Source: a virus. Taken from it: a stretch of DNA of 36,698 nt. The position numbers and the translations under genes were made by a program. The DNA is taken from the IMG/VR virus record IMGVR_UViG_3300044535_002257, positions 1 through 36,698 of that record, one strand, 5' to 3'. Numbering within the stretch: the stretch's first letter is position 1; every line of letters starts with the position of its first letter. A model generated the notes under the pieces. The model was given only the letters and a program-made list of their open reading frames with translations, did no database searches and had not been told where the DNA came from. Shown one piece after another: positions 21,202-29,694 of this stretch.

Positions 21202-22104
21202 TTACTCTGGATAGGTTGTAATTGTAACCGGACCGCTCATGGCCGCCATTGAATGCTTGCCAGAATTCTGTCGAGTCCATGAAGGGTTGAGTCCGTTCAT
21301 TTCCAAGATGTCATCACGAATGTTTTGACTTTTCTTTTCAATGTTCAAGATACGAGTAAAGCTATTGGTAATAGCGGCAGTATAATACGCAAAAGGATTC
21401 TGCGATTTTGACTCGTCAAATTGTAATCCGATCTGGCTGAGTTGCAGCAGGGCTTGTCCACGCATTTCTTCATTGTAGGTGTATCCTCTCCAGTTGGATC
21501 TTGTGGCATAACGTTCACACAGTTTCATAAACATCATGGCCAGCTTTCTAGTCATGTCGCCGTGGTCTTTTGAAAACTCTCCGGTTTCAAGATCGCCCTT
21601 CCAGTGGCTCTTGCCCACCAGAAACGGCACCTTGGCGTCGTCTATGCGATAGTGAAAAAACGGAGGAAAGTTAACTCGAATATGGGTGGGATCCAACATT
21701 GGCGCATCAATCAGGTCAGCCAGCGGATCTTCGACCACTTCGTCCAGTTCCAGTAAATCTTCTAGTTTGCTGCGCTTTTTTGCTTCGGCCTTGGTAATCT
21801 TTTTTGGTGCCATGGGCACATGTTCCCAGGTCATGATTCGAAACACAATGTCTGTGTTGGGTATTTTTTTTGGATCAAGTATCTCACCGGTTTCACGTTT
21901 GATACGATCAGCTCGGTTGCGTCTGGCTTCTGCTATGGTTTTTTGATTGATCTTGCTTAGACTTGGCAAGATAATATCGCACTGGTGGTCTAGATCAGGA
22001 TCTCTATAGGCACAGTAGTTTTTCTTGCTGGAATGAATCTCTTTGAGAATGTCTCTGTTGTTGAGATAATTGGTTTTTGGTGTGGTCCTTGCGATGATTG
22101 CCAT
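21202..22104 (-). CDS. 55: Late-transcription sigma factor gp55
   Basis: The 300-residue protein contains the gp55 core: KLAMMFMKLCERYATRSNWR, then GYTYNEEMRGQALLQLSQIG and NPFAYYTAAITNSFTRILNI, corresponding to sigma region 2 (core-binding and -10 recognition). gp55 joins host RNA polymerase to read the TATAAATA late promoters. T4 gp55 has 185 residues; here about 150 extra N-terminal residues (including PKKITKAEAKKRSKLEDLLE and NFPPFFHYRIDDAKVPFLVG) precede the core, as seen in other marine T4-like gp55 proteins. AAGGAC precedes the ATG, and a near-consensus sigma70 promoter lies upstream. TAAATA elements before the structural genes of this window are its likely targets. Confidence 0.9.
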   Translation of the reverse strand: MAIIARTTPKTNYLNNRDILKEIHSSKKNYCAYRDPDLDHQCDIILPSLSKINQKTIAEARRNRADRIKRETGEILDPKKIPNTDIVFRIMTWEHVPMAPKKITKAEAKKRSKLEDLLELDEVVEDPLADLIDAPMLDPTHIRVNFPPFFHYRIDDAKVPFLVGKSHWKGDLETGEFSKDHGDMTRKLAMMFMKLCERYATRSNWRGYTYNEEMRGQALLQLSQIGLQFDESKSQNPFAYYTAAITNSFTRILNIEKKSQNIRDDILEMNGLNPSWTRQNSGKHSMAAMSGPVTITTYPE

Positions 22105-22130
22105 TAAGACAGGTCCTTAAAGTATTACTT

Positions 22131-22158
22131 AGTATAACATATTTTGCCGTGTTGTCAA
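22131..22158 (-). promoter_or_regulatory. Near-consensus sigma70 promoter for gp55
   Basis: On the minus strand TTGACA (22158-22153), 16-nt spacer, TATACT (22136-22131), about 27 nt before the gp55 ATG. This is the best sigma70-type match seen in the window. It is divergent from the late element at 22188-22197 for the baseplate operon, so early and late promoters share one 107-nt gap. Confidence 0.75.
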
Positions 22159-22187
22159 CCTTTATAAACTGAGTGGTTTATTTTTTG

Positions 22188-22197
22188 GGTAAATAAG
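22188..22197 (+). promoter_or_regulatory. Late-promoter-like element GGTAAATAAG for the baseplate operon
   Basis: GGTAAATAAG lies 14 nt before the ATG at 22212, with GGAAT between. It matches the gp20 and gp6 elements in GGTAAATAA. It probably starts the 22212-29686 transcript. Confidence 0.6.
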
Positions 22198-22211
22198 ATA
22201 CAGGAATCACT

Positions 22212-23612
22212 ATGTCTACATTCTCATCCACAGTCACTGCCTCAGATGCAAACACCGCCCAGAATCTGGCCGAAGCTGATGCTCGGGCCCAGGTGGCCGC
22301 GTCACTAGGTGGCAATTTTGTAATAAACACTAGTTTCACTAACACAGTGGTTGATGCTAACGATAGATACACTTCCACATTTATTATTGATGCTGAAACA
22401 ACTACAGCACCTCCAGAAGTTGCAACACCGCCATACGATGAATTTGCAGGAGTGGATGCGGCGGTGTCAGCACAATCTGCAACACCAGTTGACACATTTC
22501 TAGATCCACAACAACAGGCTGAAGCTCGCGACGCTGCTCTTGCCGAAGCGTCTGCTGAAGCCAATGCAGCCAGTGCTGCTGACCCAGTTGATGCAGCAAA
22601 CGATCAAAGCCTTCAGGACCAAGAAGATGCTAGACAACTTGCAGCAGCACAGCCCACAACCTCTGCTGCGCCTGTAAACACATTTCTAGATCCACAACAA
22701 CGTGCTGAAGCTGCTCAAATAGCTGCGGCATCCTTGCCCGGAGCAAACACAGTTCAGGATCCGCAACAACGTGCAGCCGCACAGGCACAAGCAGGCACCT
22801 TGTTGGCACAGCGTCAGGCCACGCTGGAAGCACAACGCAAGATGACCAACAACGGGGACTGGCGTGTTAGACTCAGTCTGGCTCCTAGTGCTGATTATTT
22901 GTACATGGCTACACCACCGGGCATACTGGAACCATTGAAGAAAACAGCCGGGGTGATATTTCCCTACACACCCAAGATTGATATCAACTACAAAGCCAAT
23001 TATAGCAGTTACGATCTCACTCATTCTAACTACAAGGGATATTTCTATCAAAACAGTTATACCGATGCAGTGAATATGTCAGCCACATTCACAGCACAAG
23101 ATTCCACCGAAGCCACTTACCTGTTGGCAGTGATACACTTTTTTAGATCAGTGACAAAAATGTTTTATGGTCAGGACGCACAACGAGGTGCACCACCTCC
23201 CTTGGTATTCTTGACAGGACTAGGGCAGTATCAGTTCTCGGCGCACCCTTGTGTGGTCAGCAGTTTCTCATACAACCTGCCAGCTGACGTTGATTACATA
23301 CGTGCAACAAGTGTCAACATCAACGGAACCAATCTGCTGTCACGCAGGGTCCGCCAAGACTTGCCCACAAACCCCATCTCCAGTGCAGTCAATCGATTGG
23401 CGAATCTTTTCTCCAGTCAAGGTATAAGCAAAGGAGGAATATACAATCCACCAGCGCCGCCTACCCTGGGAAAAAATGAACCAACCTATGTGCCCACAAA
23501 AATTGAAATCAGCCTGATATTGTTGCCCATGCAAACTAGATCCCAGGTCAGCCAACAGTTCAGTGTCAAGGGATTTGCCAACGGTGATCTACTCAAAGGA
23601 GGGTTCTGGTAA
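22212..23612 (+). CDS. Baseplate tail-tube cap/initiator-like protein (gp48/gp54-like)
   Basis: This is a 466-residue protein. Residues 1-215 are Ala/Gln/Asp-rich and low-complexity, with three copies of T-[FV]-[LQ]-DPQQ[RQ]A (residues 95, 157 and 180). From about residue 215 comes a folded domain: GVIFPYTPKIDINYKANYSS, MSATFTAQDSTEATYLLAVI and HFFRSVTKMFYG, then PPPLVFLTGLGQYQFSAHPC and FSYNLPADVDYIRA, ending KGFANGDLLKGGFW. This tube-fold domain is the type found in T4-like gp48 and gp54, which cap the baseplate and start the tail tube. I cannot separate the two. Its stop overlaps the next start by 1 nt (TAATG). The long disordered N-terminus is unusual compared with T4. Confidence 0.55.
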   Translation: MSTFSSTVTASDANTAQNLAEADARAQVAASLGGNFVINTSFTNTVVDANDRYTSTFIIDAETTTAPPEVATPPYDEFAGVDAAVSAQSATPVDTFLDPQQQAEARDAALAEASAEANAASAADPVDAANDQSLQDQEDARQLAAAQPTTSAAPVNTFLDPQQRAEAAQIAAASLPGANTVQDPQQRAAAQAQAGTLLAQRQATLEAQRKMTNNGDWRVRLSLAPSADYLYMATPPGILEPLKKTAGVIFPYTPKIDINYKANYSSYDLTHSNYKGYFYQNSYTDAVNMSATFTAQDSTEATYLLAVIHFFRSVTKMFYGQDAQRGAPPPLVFLTGLGQYQFSAHPCVVSSFSYNLPADVDYIRATSVNINGTNLLSRRVRQDLPTNPISSAVNRLANLFSSQGISKGGIYNPPAPPTLGKNEPTYVPTKIEISLILLPMQTRSQVSQQFSVKGFANGDLLKGGFW

Positions 23613-23911
23613 TGGCCACTTATGATTCAACCAGCGCATACTATACCACTGGGTATAGTCAGTTCTTTCTAGACACCATGACCAATCGTCCTATTCCCAA
23701 AGAAACTGATGATCGTATCATGCTGATCAACACCACGTATCAGTATAGACCTGATCTCCTGGCATTTGACTTGTACGACACAGCAGAGTTGTGGTGGGTG
23801 TTTTATCAACGCAATCCCAATACTCTGACTGCACCTCCCTTGGACTTCAAAGCCGGCGTACAAATTTATCTGCCAAAAATTACCACATTACGCAACGTGT
23901 TAGGATTCTAA
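23612..23911 (+). CDS. 53: Baseplate wedge subunit gp53-like
   Basis: This 99-residue protein contains the gp53 signature YRPDLLAFDLYDTAELWWVF followed by YQRNPNTLTAPPLDFKAGVQ and IYLP, a LysM-like module in the wedge that helps hold wedges to each other and to the hub. T4 gp53 is longer (196 residues); short versions are normal in marine T4-like phages. The ATG overlaps the previous stop by 1 nt, so it is translationally coupled. Confidence 0.85.
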   Translation: MATYDSTSAYYTTGYSQFFLDTMTNRPIPKETDDRIMLINTTYQYRPDLLAFDLYDTAELWWVFYQRNPNTLTAPPLDFKAGVQIYLPKITTLRNVLGF

Positions 23912-23914
23912 TCA

Positions 23915-25441
23915 ATGTCATCATTTGCTCAAAGCGAAATTCGCCGTCTTGAATTGGATATTGCATTTTTCCAAGATCGTATAGGTGTGTTTGAAGAAAT
24001 ATTACAAAATCCAACTGCAACTCCGCTACAAATAAGACAGGCCCAACGTAATTTGGAACAAACTCGGGACAGGATTGTGACTTTGCAATCAGAACTGGCA
24101 ACAGCTCAACAAAATCAGTTGGCACCCGTTGCCAGTTCAGCCGATACTACTGGAGCCGCACAAACTGCACGGGACGACGGCGCCAGTCCAAGCAATCCTG
24201 TTCCTCCTCAGCAGGTCGAAACACCTGATGGCAGAATAGTTGAAAAAACCACAGCAGGTCCAACCAATGCTGATCCGCCACCAACTGCAGAAACAGGAGA
24301 TGTTGATTCTGGAACCAATGCAGCCACTATTACATACAACAATAGTCAAGCCACATCTTCTCCTCCAGCTGCCGGTCCGTTGCCATCTCCGCCATCTTCT
24401 ACATTCCTGGATCCTCAGCAGCGAGCAGAATTCAATCAGCTGCAAGGTTCAGGAGCAGTGCCCGGAGCCACTCCTGTAAACAACGCTAAACAAGGCGGAG
24501 TAGGAGCTCGCAGCGATGATGCTGCTGGTGTCAACAGCACTAGCACTGTTCGTAATAGACTGGACGAATTGTATGGCGGTGCCTCCAATGCCATTGTGGC
24601 ACAGGATAATGTACTAGATCAATATGCCAGCTATACCTATAGCCTAAGTTGGTATGTGATGGATCCTGACACATACAAGAAATTGATGAAATCTTCACAG
24701 AAAACACTAAATGGATACTATCTACTGGTGCAAAGTGGTGGTGCTGGTGTTTCTACACAAACACCTACTAGTGCAGCCAATGTGGGCACTGGCCGTAGCC
24801 CGTTCTTTCCACTGGACTTTTATCTTGATAACTTTGAACTCAACACCACGTACAGTAGTACCCCCGGCACTGGCGGTGCTGCCCAGTTCAAAGATGTAAG
24901 TTTTACAGTGACTGAACCAAATGGAATTACACTGTTGAGCAACTTGTTGAATGCTGTTAAAGATTTGTACGAAACCAAAAATGTAACCAAGCCGGGCACA
25001 CCTGTAAACTATGCTGCGGCACAGTATTGCATGGTAATAAGATTTTATGGCTACGATATCAATGGCAATCTTGTGCAACCTATTGCACGAAGAACCGGCA
25101 GCACAGACAATCGTGCAGCAATTGAAAAATTTATACCTTTTATTATTACCGCCATTGACTGGAGAGTGGCAAACAAGTTGGTTGAATACACAATCAAAGG
25201 AGCAAGCCCCGGTGCTATCACTGGCTTCAGCACCAATCGTGGTAGCATACCGCAGAATTTTCAGTTCCAAGGAAGCACAGTCAAGGACATATTGGTTGGC
25301 ACTGTGGTTCAACAAACAGCCAGTCAAGCCGCAGGCGACGAAACCAGAAACGGTGTGCCTATACAATCATCGCCACCGGGCAGCAACACTGTGCAGGATC
25401 CTGCACAACGAGCACAAGCACTTTTAGATTCTGGACAATAA
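23915..25441 (+). CDS. Baseplate hub-like structural protein 1
   Basis: This is a 508-residue protein. Residues 1-70 are a coiled coil (EIRRLELDIAFFQDRIGVFE and QRNLEQTRDRIVTLQSELAT). Residues 70-215 are a Pro/Ala/Thr-rich linker with one TFLDPQQRAEF at 163. Residues 225-470 form a folded domain including SYTYSLSWYVMDPDTYKKLM, RSPFFPLDFYLDNFEL and KDVSFTVTEPNGITLLSNLL. The end carries a degenerate copy, TVQDPAQRAQA, at 492. The folded part resembles hub-domain proteins placed before gp5 in marine T4-like phages, possibly part of a gp27-type hub, but I do not recognise it firmly. The ATG is 3 nt after the gp53 stop and the next gene begins 1 nt after this stop, so the run is one operon. Confidence 0.5.
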   Translation: MSSFAQSEIRRLELDIAFFQDRIGVFEEILQNPTATPLQIRQAQRNLEQTRDRIVTLQSELATAQQNQLAPVASSADTTGAAQTARDDGASPSNPVPPQQVETPDGRIVEKTTAGPTNADPPPTAETGDVDSGTNAATITYNNSQATSSPPAAGPLPSPPSSTFLDPQQRAEFNQLQGSGAVPGATPVNNAKQGGVGARSDDAAGVNSTSTVRNRLDELYGGASNAIVAQDNVLDQYASYTYSLSWYVMDPDTYKKLMKSSQKTLNGYYLLVQSGGAGVSTQTPTSAANVGTGRSPFFPLDFYLDNFELNTTYSSTPGTGGAAQFKDVSFTVTEPNGITLLSNLLNAVKDLYETKNVTKPGTPVNYAAAQYCMVIRFYGYDINGNLVQPIARRTGSTDNRAAIEKFIPFIITAIDWRVANKLVEYTIKGASPGAITGFSTNRGSIPQNFQFQGSTVKDILVGTVVQQTASQAAGDETRNGVPIQSSPPGSNTVQDPAQRAQALLDSGQ

Positions 25442-25442
25442 T

Positions 25443-27092
25443 ATGGCTACTGCAATCCCTCGCACAACATCATCAACTGATAATGCTCCACAAACCAAGC
25501 CGGGCGAAAATGCTGTGGGCGGTGTTGGCGCTCCGCCCACAGCAGACGCAGCGCCTAAACCGGGTGCTACCACACTTGGCAGCGGCCTGTGTGCAGCGTT
25601 AAATGCCTACTATGCAGAGGTGGCTAAAAAAAGGGGGGGCATACCAGATGTTTATGAAATTAAATTTGCTGATCCTATATTAGAAAACGCCAGCGTTGTT
25701 CCTCCAGGTCCATTGGACAAAAGTATGGCAGGTGGCTCAGTCACAGCAACAGCAGCTGATCAACTGCTGAGTGAAAAACAAAGTATGAGTCCAACTGTGC
25801 GACAGAAGTCAGCCACAGCAGGACAACAGATTGTGCAATTTATTGACACAGTATTACGCAGTAGTAGTTATATTACTGCACAACAAAAAGTTATCTGGAA
25901 TCCAGACACTGATAGCTGGGAAAATAATGGTCCATCGCCGCAGAGATTCGCCTGGTTTGATATCAGTTGTGAAGCACAACAATTGCAATACGATGAGACA
26001 CAAAATGATTTTGCGTACAAAATGATTTATACCATAGCACCGTATCAGACACCAGTGGTTAGTGAATATTTTGACAGTGGTGCTACCCGTGGTGTACATA
26101 AAGTTTTTAACTACTGGTTTACTGGCCAAAATACACAGATCTTGAAGTATGAACAAGTGTTTGACAAACTATGGACACAGGCCATAACTAGTGATGCAGC
26201 AAAAAGCACAGGCACACAGGCATTACAACAAGGACTAAACAGCCGAGAGCTCTGGAAGAAACGAGTCATGCCAGCCAGCGGTCAAGCACGACAAGGCGGC
26301 GACGGCAAAACATTTGAGCCCGGTGCAAATGCAGCCGACTACTTGTATTCAGCCGATTATGCCAAAATTAGAATGGAAATCATAGGCGACCCGGCCTGGA
26401 TCCCATCCCCAAAAGCAATACAGCCCGGCAAGTTTGTCACGGCGCCATTTGAAACCGATGGCACCATAAATGTAAGTGCATCAGGCGCCTACTTTGAATT
26501 TGCATGGAATCGACCCAGAGATTATGATCTCAACACCGGAATCATGGACACAGGAAAAAACAACTATTTTGCAGATCGGTACCAAGGCAAAGCTGGACTT
26601 GCACAGGAAGCGGTGTCATACATTGCTACCTCTTGCAAGAGCATATTCCGTAGTGGAAAATTTACTCAGGAACTTGAAGGTGTTTGGAATTTGCAGACAG
26701 CTCCTACCAAAACAACTGATGCAGGAAGAAATACCAATGCAGCAACAACCACAGCAAAAACCTCAAGTGTTGGAACTGCCAACAATGGTACTAATCAAAT
26801 AATACAATCAACTTCAAAAGCATTGCAAGCCGGCGCAGCAGCAGTACAACCAGTGACTGATGAATATAAAGCACCTGCATCTACTCCAGTTTCCATCACA
26901 TCAGTATCTGGAGCACAACCGTTGCCAGCAAAACCTGCCAGTGTAGATGGTGCAGATATTCCAACTACACAATTTCAACCGCCGCCTACCCTACGAGGAA
27001 ATCCCACCGCTGGGTTTGATGGATTGGATTTATCACCGGCTCCTGATCCAAACCCTGCTCAAGGTATAGTAAACGACGATCAAGGAACCTAA
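25443..27092 (+). CDS. Baseplate hub-like structural protein 2
   Basis: This 549-residue protein has a low-complexity N-terminus (1-45), a folded centre (about 45-410) and a Thr/Ala/Pro-rich tail. Centre segments include LCAALNAYYAEVAKKRGGIP and DVYEIKF, QQKVIWNPDTDSWEN, AYKMIYTIAPYQTPVVSEYF and GVHKVFNYWFTGQNTQILKY. The last two resemble a ring-forming beta domain such as those in gp27-type hub proteins. It directly precedes gp5, the place of gp27 in function if not in T4 order. With the 23915 gene it may make up a two-chain hub. There is no clear enzymatic motif. It starts 1 nt after the previous stop and is followed 9 nt later by gp5. Confidence 0.5.
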   Translation: MATAIPRTTSSTDNAPQTKPGENAVGGVGAPPTADAAPKPGATTLGSGLCAALNAYYAEVAKKRGGIPDVYEIKFADPILENASVVPPGPLDKSMAGGSVTATAADQLLSEKQSMSPTVRQKSATAGQQIVQFIDTVLRSSSYITAQQKVIWNPDTDSWENNGPSPQRFAWFDISCEAQQLQYDETQNDFAYKMIYTIAPYQTPVVSEYFDSGATRGVHKVFNYWFTGQNTQILKYEQVFDKLWTQAITSDAAKSTGTQALQQGLNSRELWKKRVMPASGQARQGGDGKTFEPGANAADYLYSADYAKIRMEIIGDPAWIPSPKAIQPGKFVTAPFETDGTINVSASGAYFEFAWNRPRDYDLNTGIMDTGKNNYFADRYQGKAGLAQEAVSYIATSCKSIFRSGKFTQELEGVWNLQTAPTKTTDAGRNTNAATTTAKTSSVGTANNGTNQIIQSTSKALQAGAAAVQPVTDEYKAPASTPVSITSVSGAQPLPAKPASVDGADIPTTQFQPPPTLRGNPTAGFDGLDLSPAPDPNPAQGIVNDDQGT

Positions 27093-27101
27093 AGGACACA
27101 T

Positions 27102-28613
27102 ATGGCAGAAAATAATACCCAACCGTCAGGCAGCTCACCCAATTATAAATTTGGGCGCGGTGGCACACCTGCAGAAATGGGGCCATTTGTTGGCCGTATT
27201 GTAAACACAGTAGATCTCACACGAACTGGCCGCTTACAGGTTTTCATTGAACAGTTTGCTACTGGTCGACCCGCCACTAATCCCGAAACATGGCGTTGGG
27301 TAAGATACTTGTCACCGTTTTATGGAGCCACGGAAAAAACCAGCACCAGTGCAGGTGTGGGCACATACCCAGGAAATCAACAAAGTTACGGCATGTGGTT
27401 TACTCCACCAGATATTGGCACATCTGTTATGTGTTTCTTTGTTGAAGGTGATCCTGACAAAGGTTACTATATTGGATCAATAATTGAAGACAGCTTGAAT
27501 CATATGTTGCCGGCTATTGGTGCTGCAAAGGAAGGCCAGTATGTTACTCAGAACAAGTCACAAGCAGAATATTTTGCCAGCGCACCTCAGTTGCCAGTTA
27601 CCGAAATCAACTCGGCCAACAAAGAGATTAACAAAAATCCACGATTCTTTGAACAGCCCAAGCCTGTGCATAGCTTTCAAGCAGCTATATTTTTTCAACA
27701 AGGACTGGACAAAGATCCTGAACGCGGTCCTATCATTTCAAATGCACAACGAGAAAGCCCCAGCACAGTGTATGGCATCAGTACACCAGGTCAACCTATC
27801 TATCAAAATGGTGCAGATCCCAACACCATACGCCAGAAATTGAATTCTGGTGAACTGAAGCCGCAGGATGTCAAAGTGATAGGCCGCAAAGGCGGGCACA
27901 CACTGGTCATGGACGATGGCGATCTAGACGGCAACAATGCCTTGCTTAGATTACGAACTGCCAAGGGTCATCAGATCATGATGAATGATTCAGAAAACTT
28001 TTTTCAGTTCATTCATTCCAATGGGCAAACCTGGATTGAACTGGGATCCGAAGGCACAGTAGATGTGTTTTCAACCAACAGTGTAAACGTAAGAACCAAT
28101 GGAACAATCAATTTACATGCTGACAAAGACATCAATATGTTTGCTGGTGGCAACATCAACATGAAATCAAATGCAGCCACCAACATTGGTGCTGTGACTA
28201 CCATGAACATGGCCAGCCAAGGTGCCATGACCATTTACAGCCAAGCGCCAATTGGCATTCGAAGTGACGGTAGTCTAGCATTAAAAAGTCAAAGTGGATC
28301 CTGGGACGGTGGCTCTGCACTGAAATTCAAGGCCAGCAAGATTGATCTCAACGGTGGCAGCGCAACAGACGTTAAAGTTCCCAAACTGTATCCTAAAACA
28401 ACCCTGGACGACACTACATTCGACAACTCTACTGGTTGGCAAGTAAAACCCAATTCACTAGAGAGTATTGTCACAAGAGCACCGACGCACGAACCGTATC
28501 CGTATCACAATCAAGGTGTGGCTGCTAGTGTGAGTTTGACCGAAGGAACTCCTACTCCCCCGCCGGATGCTGAACCAGTTCCTTCCAGCTGGGGCATAAG
28601 TAGAAAATCATGA
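27102..28613 (+). CDS. 5: Baseplate hub spike protein gp5-like, without a lysozyme domain
   Basis: The 503-residue protein has an N-terminal OB-fold (about 20-135): GPFVGRIVNTVDLTRTGRLQ, GMWFTPPDIGTSVMCFFVEG and DPDKGYYIGSI, as in gp5/VgrG-type hub proteins. From about residue 260 comes GGHTLVMDDGDLDGNNALLR, then a triple beta-helix made of short repeats such as VDVFSTNSVNVRTNGTINLH and DINMFAGGNINM (about 310-400). This is the membrane-piercing needle. The T4 gp5 lysozyme domain is not present: the segment between OB-fold and spike (135-255) is polar and linker-like with no lysozyme catalytic pattern. Cell-wall digestion must come from another protein or be unnecessary. Its stop overlaps the next start (ATGA). 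Confidence 0.82.
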   Translation: MAENNTQPSGSSPNYKFGRGGTPAEMGPFVGRIVNTVDLTRTGRLQVFIEQFATGRPATNPETWRWVRYLSPFYGATEKTSTSAGVGTYPGNQQSYGMWFTPPDIGTSVMCFFVEGDPDKGYYIGSIIEDSLNHMLPAIGAAKEGQYVTQNKSQAEYFASAPQLPVTEINSANKEINKNPRFFEQPKPVHSFQAAIFFQQGLDKDPERGPIISNAQRESPSTVYGISTPGQPIYQNGADPNTIRQKLNSGELKPQDVKVIGRKGGHTLVMDDGDLDGNNALLRLRTAKGHQIMMNDSENFFQFIHSNGQTWIELGSEGTVDVFSTNSVNVRTNGTINLHADKDINMFAGGNINMKSNAATNIGAVTTMNMASQGAMTIYSQAPIGIRSDGSLALKSQSGSWDGGSALKFKASKIDLNGGSATDVKVPKLYPKTTLDDTTFDNSTGWQVKPNSLESIVTRAPTHEPYPYHNQGVAASVSLTEGTPTPPPDAEPVPSSWGISRKS

Positions 28614-29686
28614 GTAAATTTTCATTCACAGGACCAAACGGCGAAGTGTATGAGGTGGAAGGACCATCAGGTGCCACTGTGGAACAAGCCAGGGCAATAT
28701 TTGATCAACAGATCAGCACCGGTGGGTTGACAGGAATACCGGTAGGTGGCTTGGTCAATGCAGTTACCCAGGCCACAGGTGGCCTATCAGCAGCCATAGC
28801 TCAAATAGGACCAGCATCATTTGCACAGGCCCAACAACTGGGAAGCGCAATCAATCTTCCTGATCTAAGAGGAATGCCTATTCCCAATCCAATTGGAGTC
28901 AGTGACTTTGTTGGCACAACAGTGAGCCAACAAAACATAGGCTCAATCAATCCTGCACAAATACAAGGACTAATAGCACAAACCAGTACATCAGTGGGCC
29001 AAGCTGCGTCTGCAATTACCAATACCAAAGGTCTTGGCAAGTTTGGCCTCAATGCTGATCAGTTGCAGTTGTCAGGCTTGATCAAACCCGGACTAGCTGA
29101 ACAGATCAATCTGGATCCCAGCAAATTTACCAGCATATTGTCAAGTCCCACCAGCTGGACAGGCAAGTCGGGTGCCACAGATTTAACCTCGGTGCTGGGC
29201 AACGAACGACTGCAGACCACAGTGCAGCAAGGCCTAATGAATGTAAATTTTGATCAACTCAAACAAGTGGGAGCCATCAGCGGCACAGAAGCAGCATCGC
29301 AGCTGGGTCCGTTGTTGAACAATGCCACAAAATTTGGCCTGGGTAATGCAACAGAATGGCTCAAAACGGCACCGTCACTGGGGTCATTGGGATCACTGGT
29401 TAGTGGCAGCGGAATTAGCGGATTACTTGCAGGCGGCGCAGGCGGTGCACCAGCTGCACTAATTAGTCAAATGAACAACTTTGCCAAATCAGCAGAATTT
29501 GCACAGGCATTTGCTGGTTTAAATGCTGATATATCTGGCGGCGGCAATCCACTGGAAGCAGGCGTACAGGCACCCAAAGGATTTACCAACACCGTGAATC
29601 GATCTAATCTGAATGAAGCAGTGAAAAAAGTCATTGGCAACAGCAAAATATCTGTGCCAGATTTTGCACCTCCAGGCACCAGCTAA
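28610..29686 (+). CDS. Virion structural protein between gp5 and gp25
   Basis: This 358-residue protein begins with a small domain, FTGPNGEVYEVEGPSGATVE followed by QARAIFDQQ, similar to short phage modules of the form GPDG-x-x-YEVEGP. The rest is Gly/Ala/Ser/Gln-rich, with LQLSGLIKPGLAEQINLDP, SSPTSWTGKSGATDLTSVLG and NERLQTTVQQGLM, a segment seen in large virion proteins of marine T4-like phages. There is no signal peptide or catalytic motif. Its place between gp5 and gp25, and ATGA coupling to gp5, suggest a baseplate or needle-associated part. The stop TAA is part of the TAAATA element before gp25. Confidence 0.55.
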   Translation: MSKFSFTGPNGEVYEVEGPSGATVEQARAIFDQQISTGGLTGIPVGGLVNAVTQATGGLSAAIAQIGPASFAQAQQLGSAINLPDLRGMPIPNPIGVSDFVGTTVSQQNIGSINPAQIQGLIAQTSTSVGQAASAITNTKGLGKFGLNADQLQLSGLIKPGLAEQINLDPSKFTSILSSPTSWTGKSGATDLTSVLGNERLQTTVQQGLMNVNFDQLKQVGAISGTEAASQLGPLLNNATKFGLGNATEWLKTAPSLGSLGSLVSGSGISGLLAGGAGGAPAALISQMNNFAKSAEFAQAFAGLNADISGGGNPLEAGVQAPKGFTNTVNRSNLNEAVKKVIGNSKISVPDFAPPGTS

Positions 29687-29691
29687 ATATC
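29682..29691 (+). promoter_or_regulatory. Late-promoter-like element GCTAAATATC at the gp25 start
   Basis: GCTAAATATC includes the stop codon of the previous gene. TAAATA is followed by exactly 5 nt and the gp25 ATG, with no Shine-Dalgarno. The 14-mer TAAATATCTGTATG is identical to the gp20/gp67-like junction on the other strand. Confidence 0.45.
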
Positions 29692-29694
29692 TGT

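Noticed and set aside
22178-22564. Minus-strand ORF of 128 residues opposite the start of the tube-cap-like gene
   Set aside because: It is antisense to the Ala/Gln-rich coding repeat; Ala/Ser-rich composition is expected from the complementary strand.
24722-25366. Minus-strand ORF of 214 residues opposite hub-like protein 1
   Set aside because: It is antisense to a well-packed operon gene, Cys-rich without motifs, and has no ribosome binding site.
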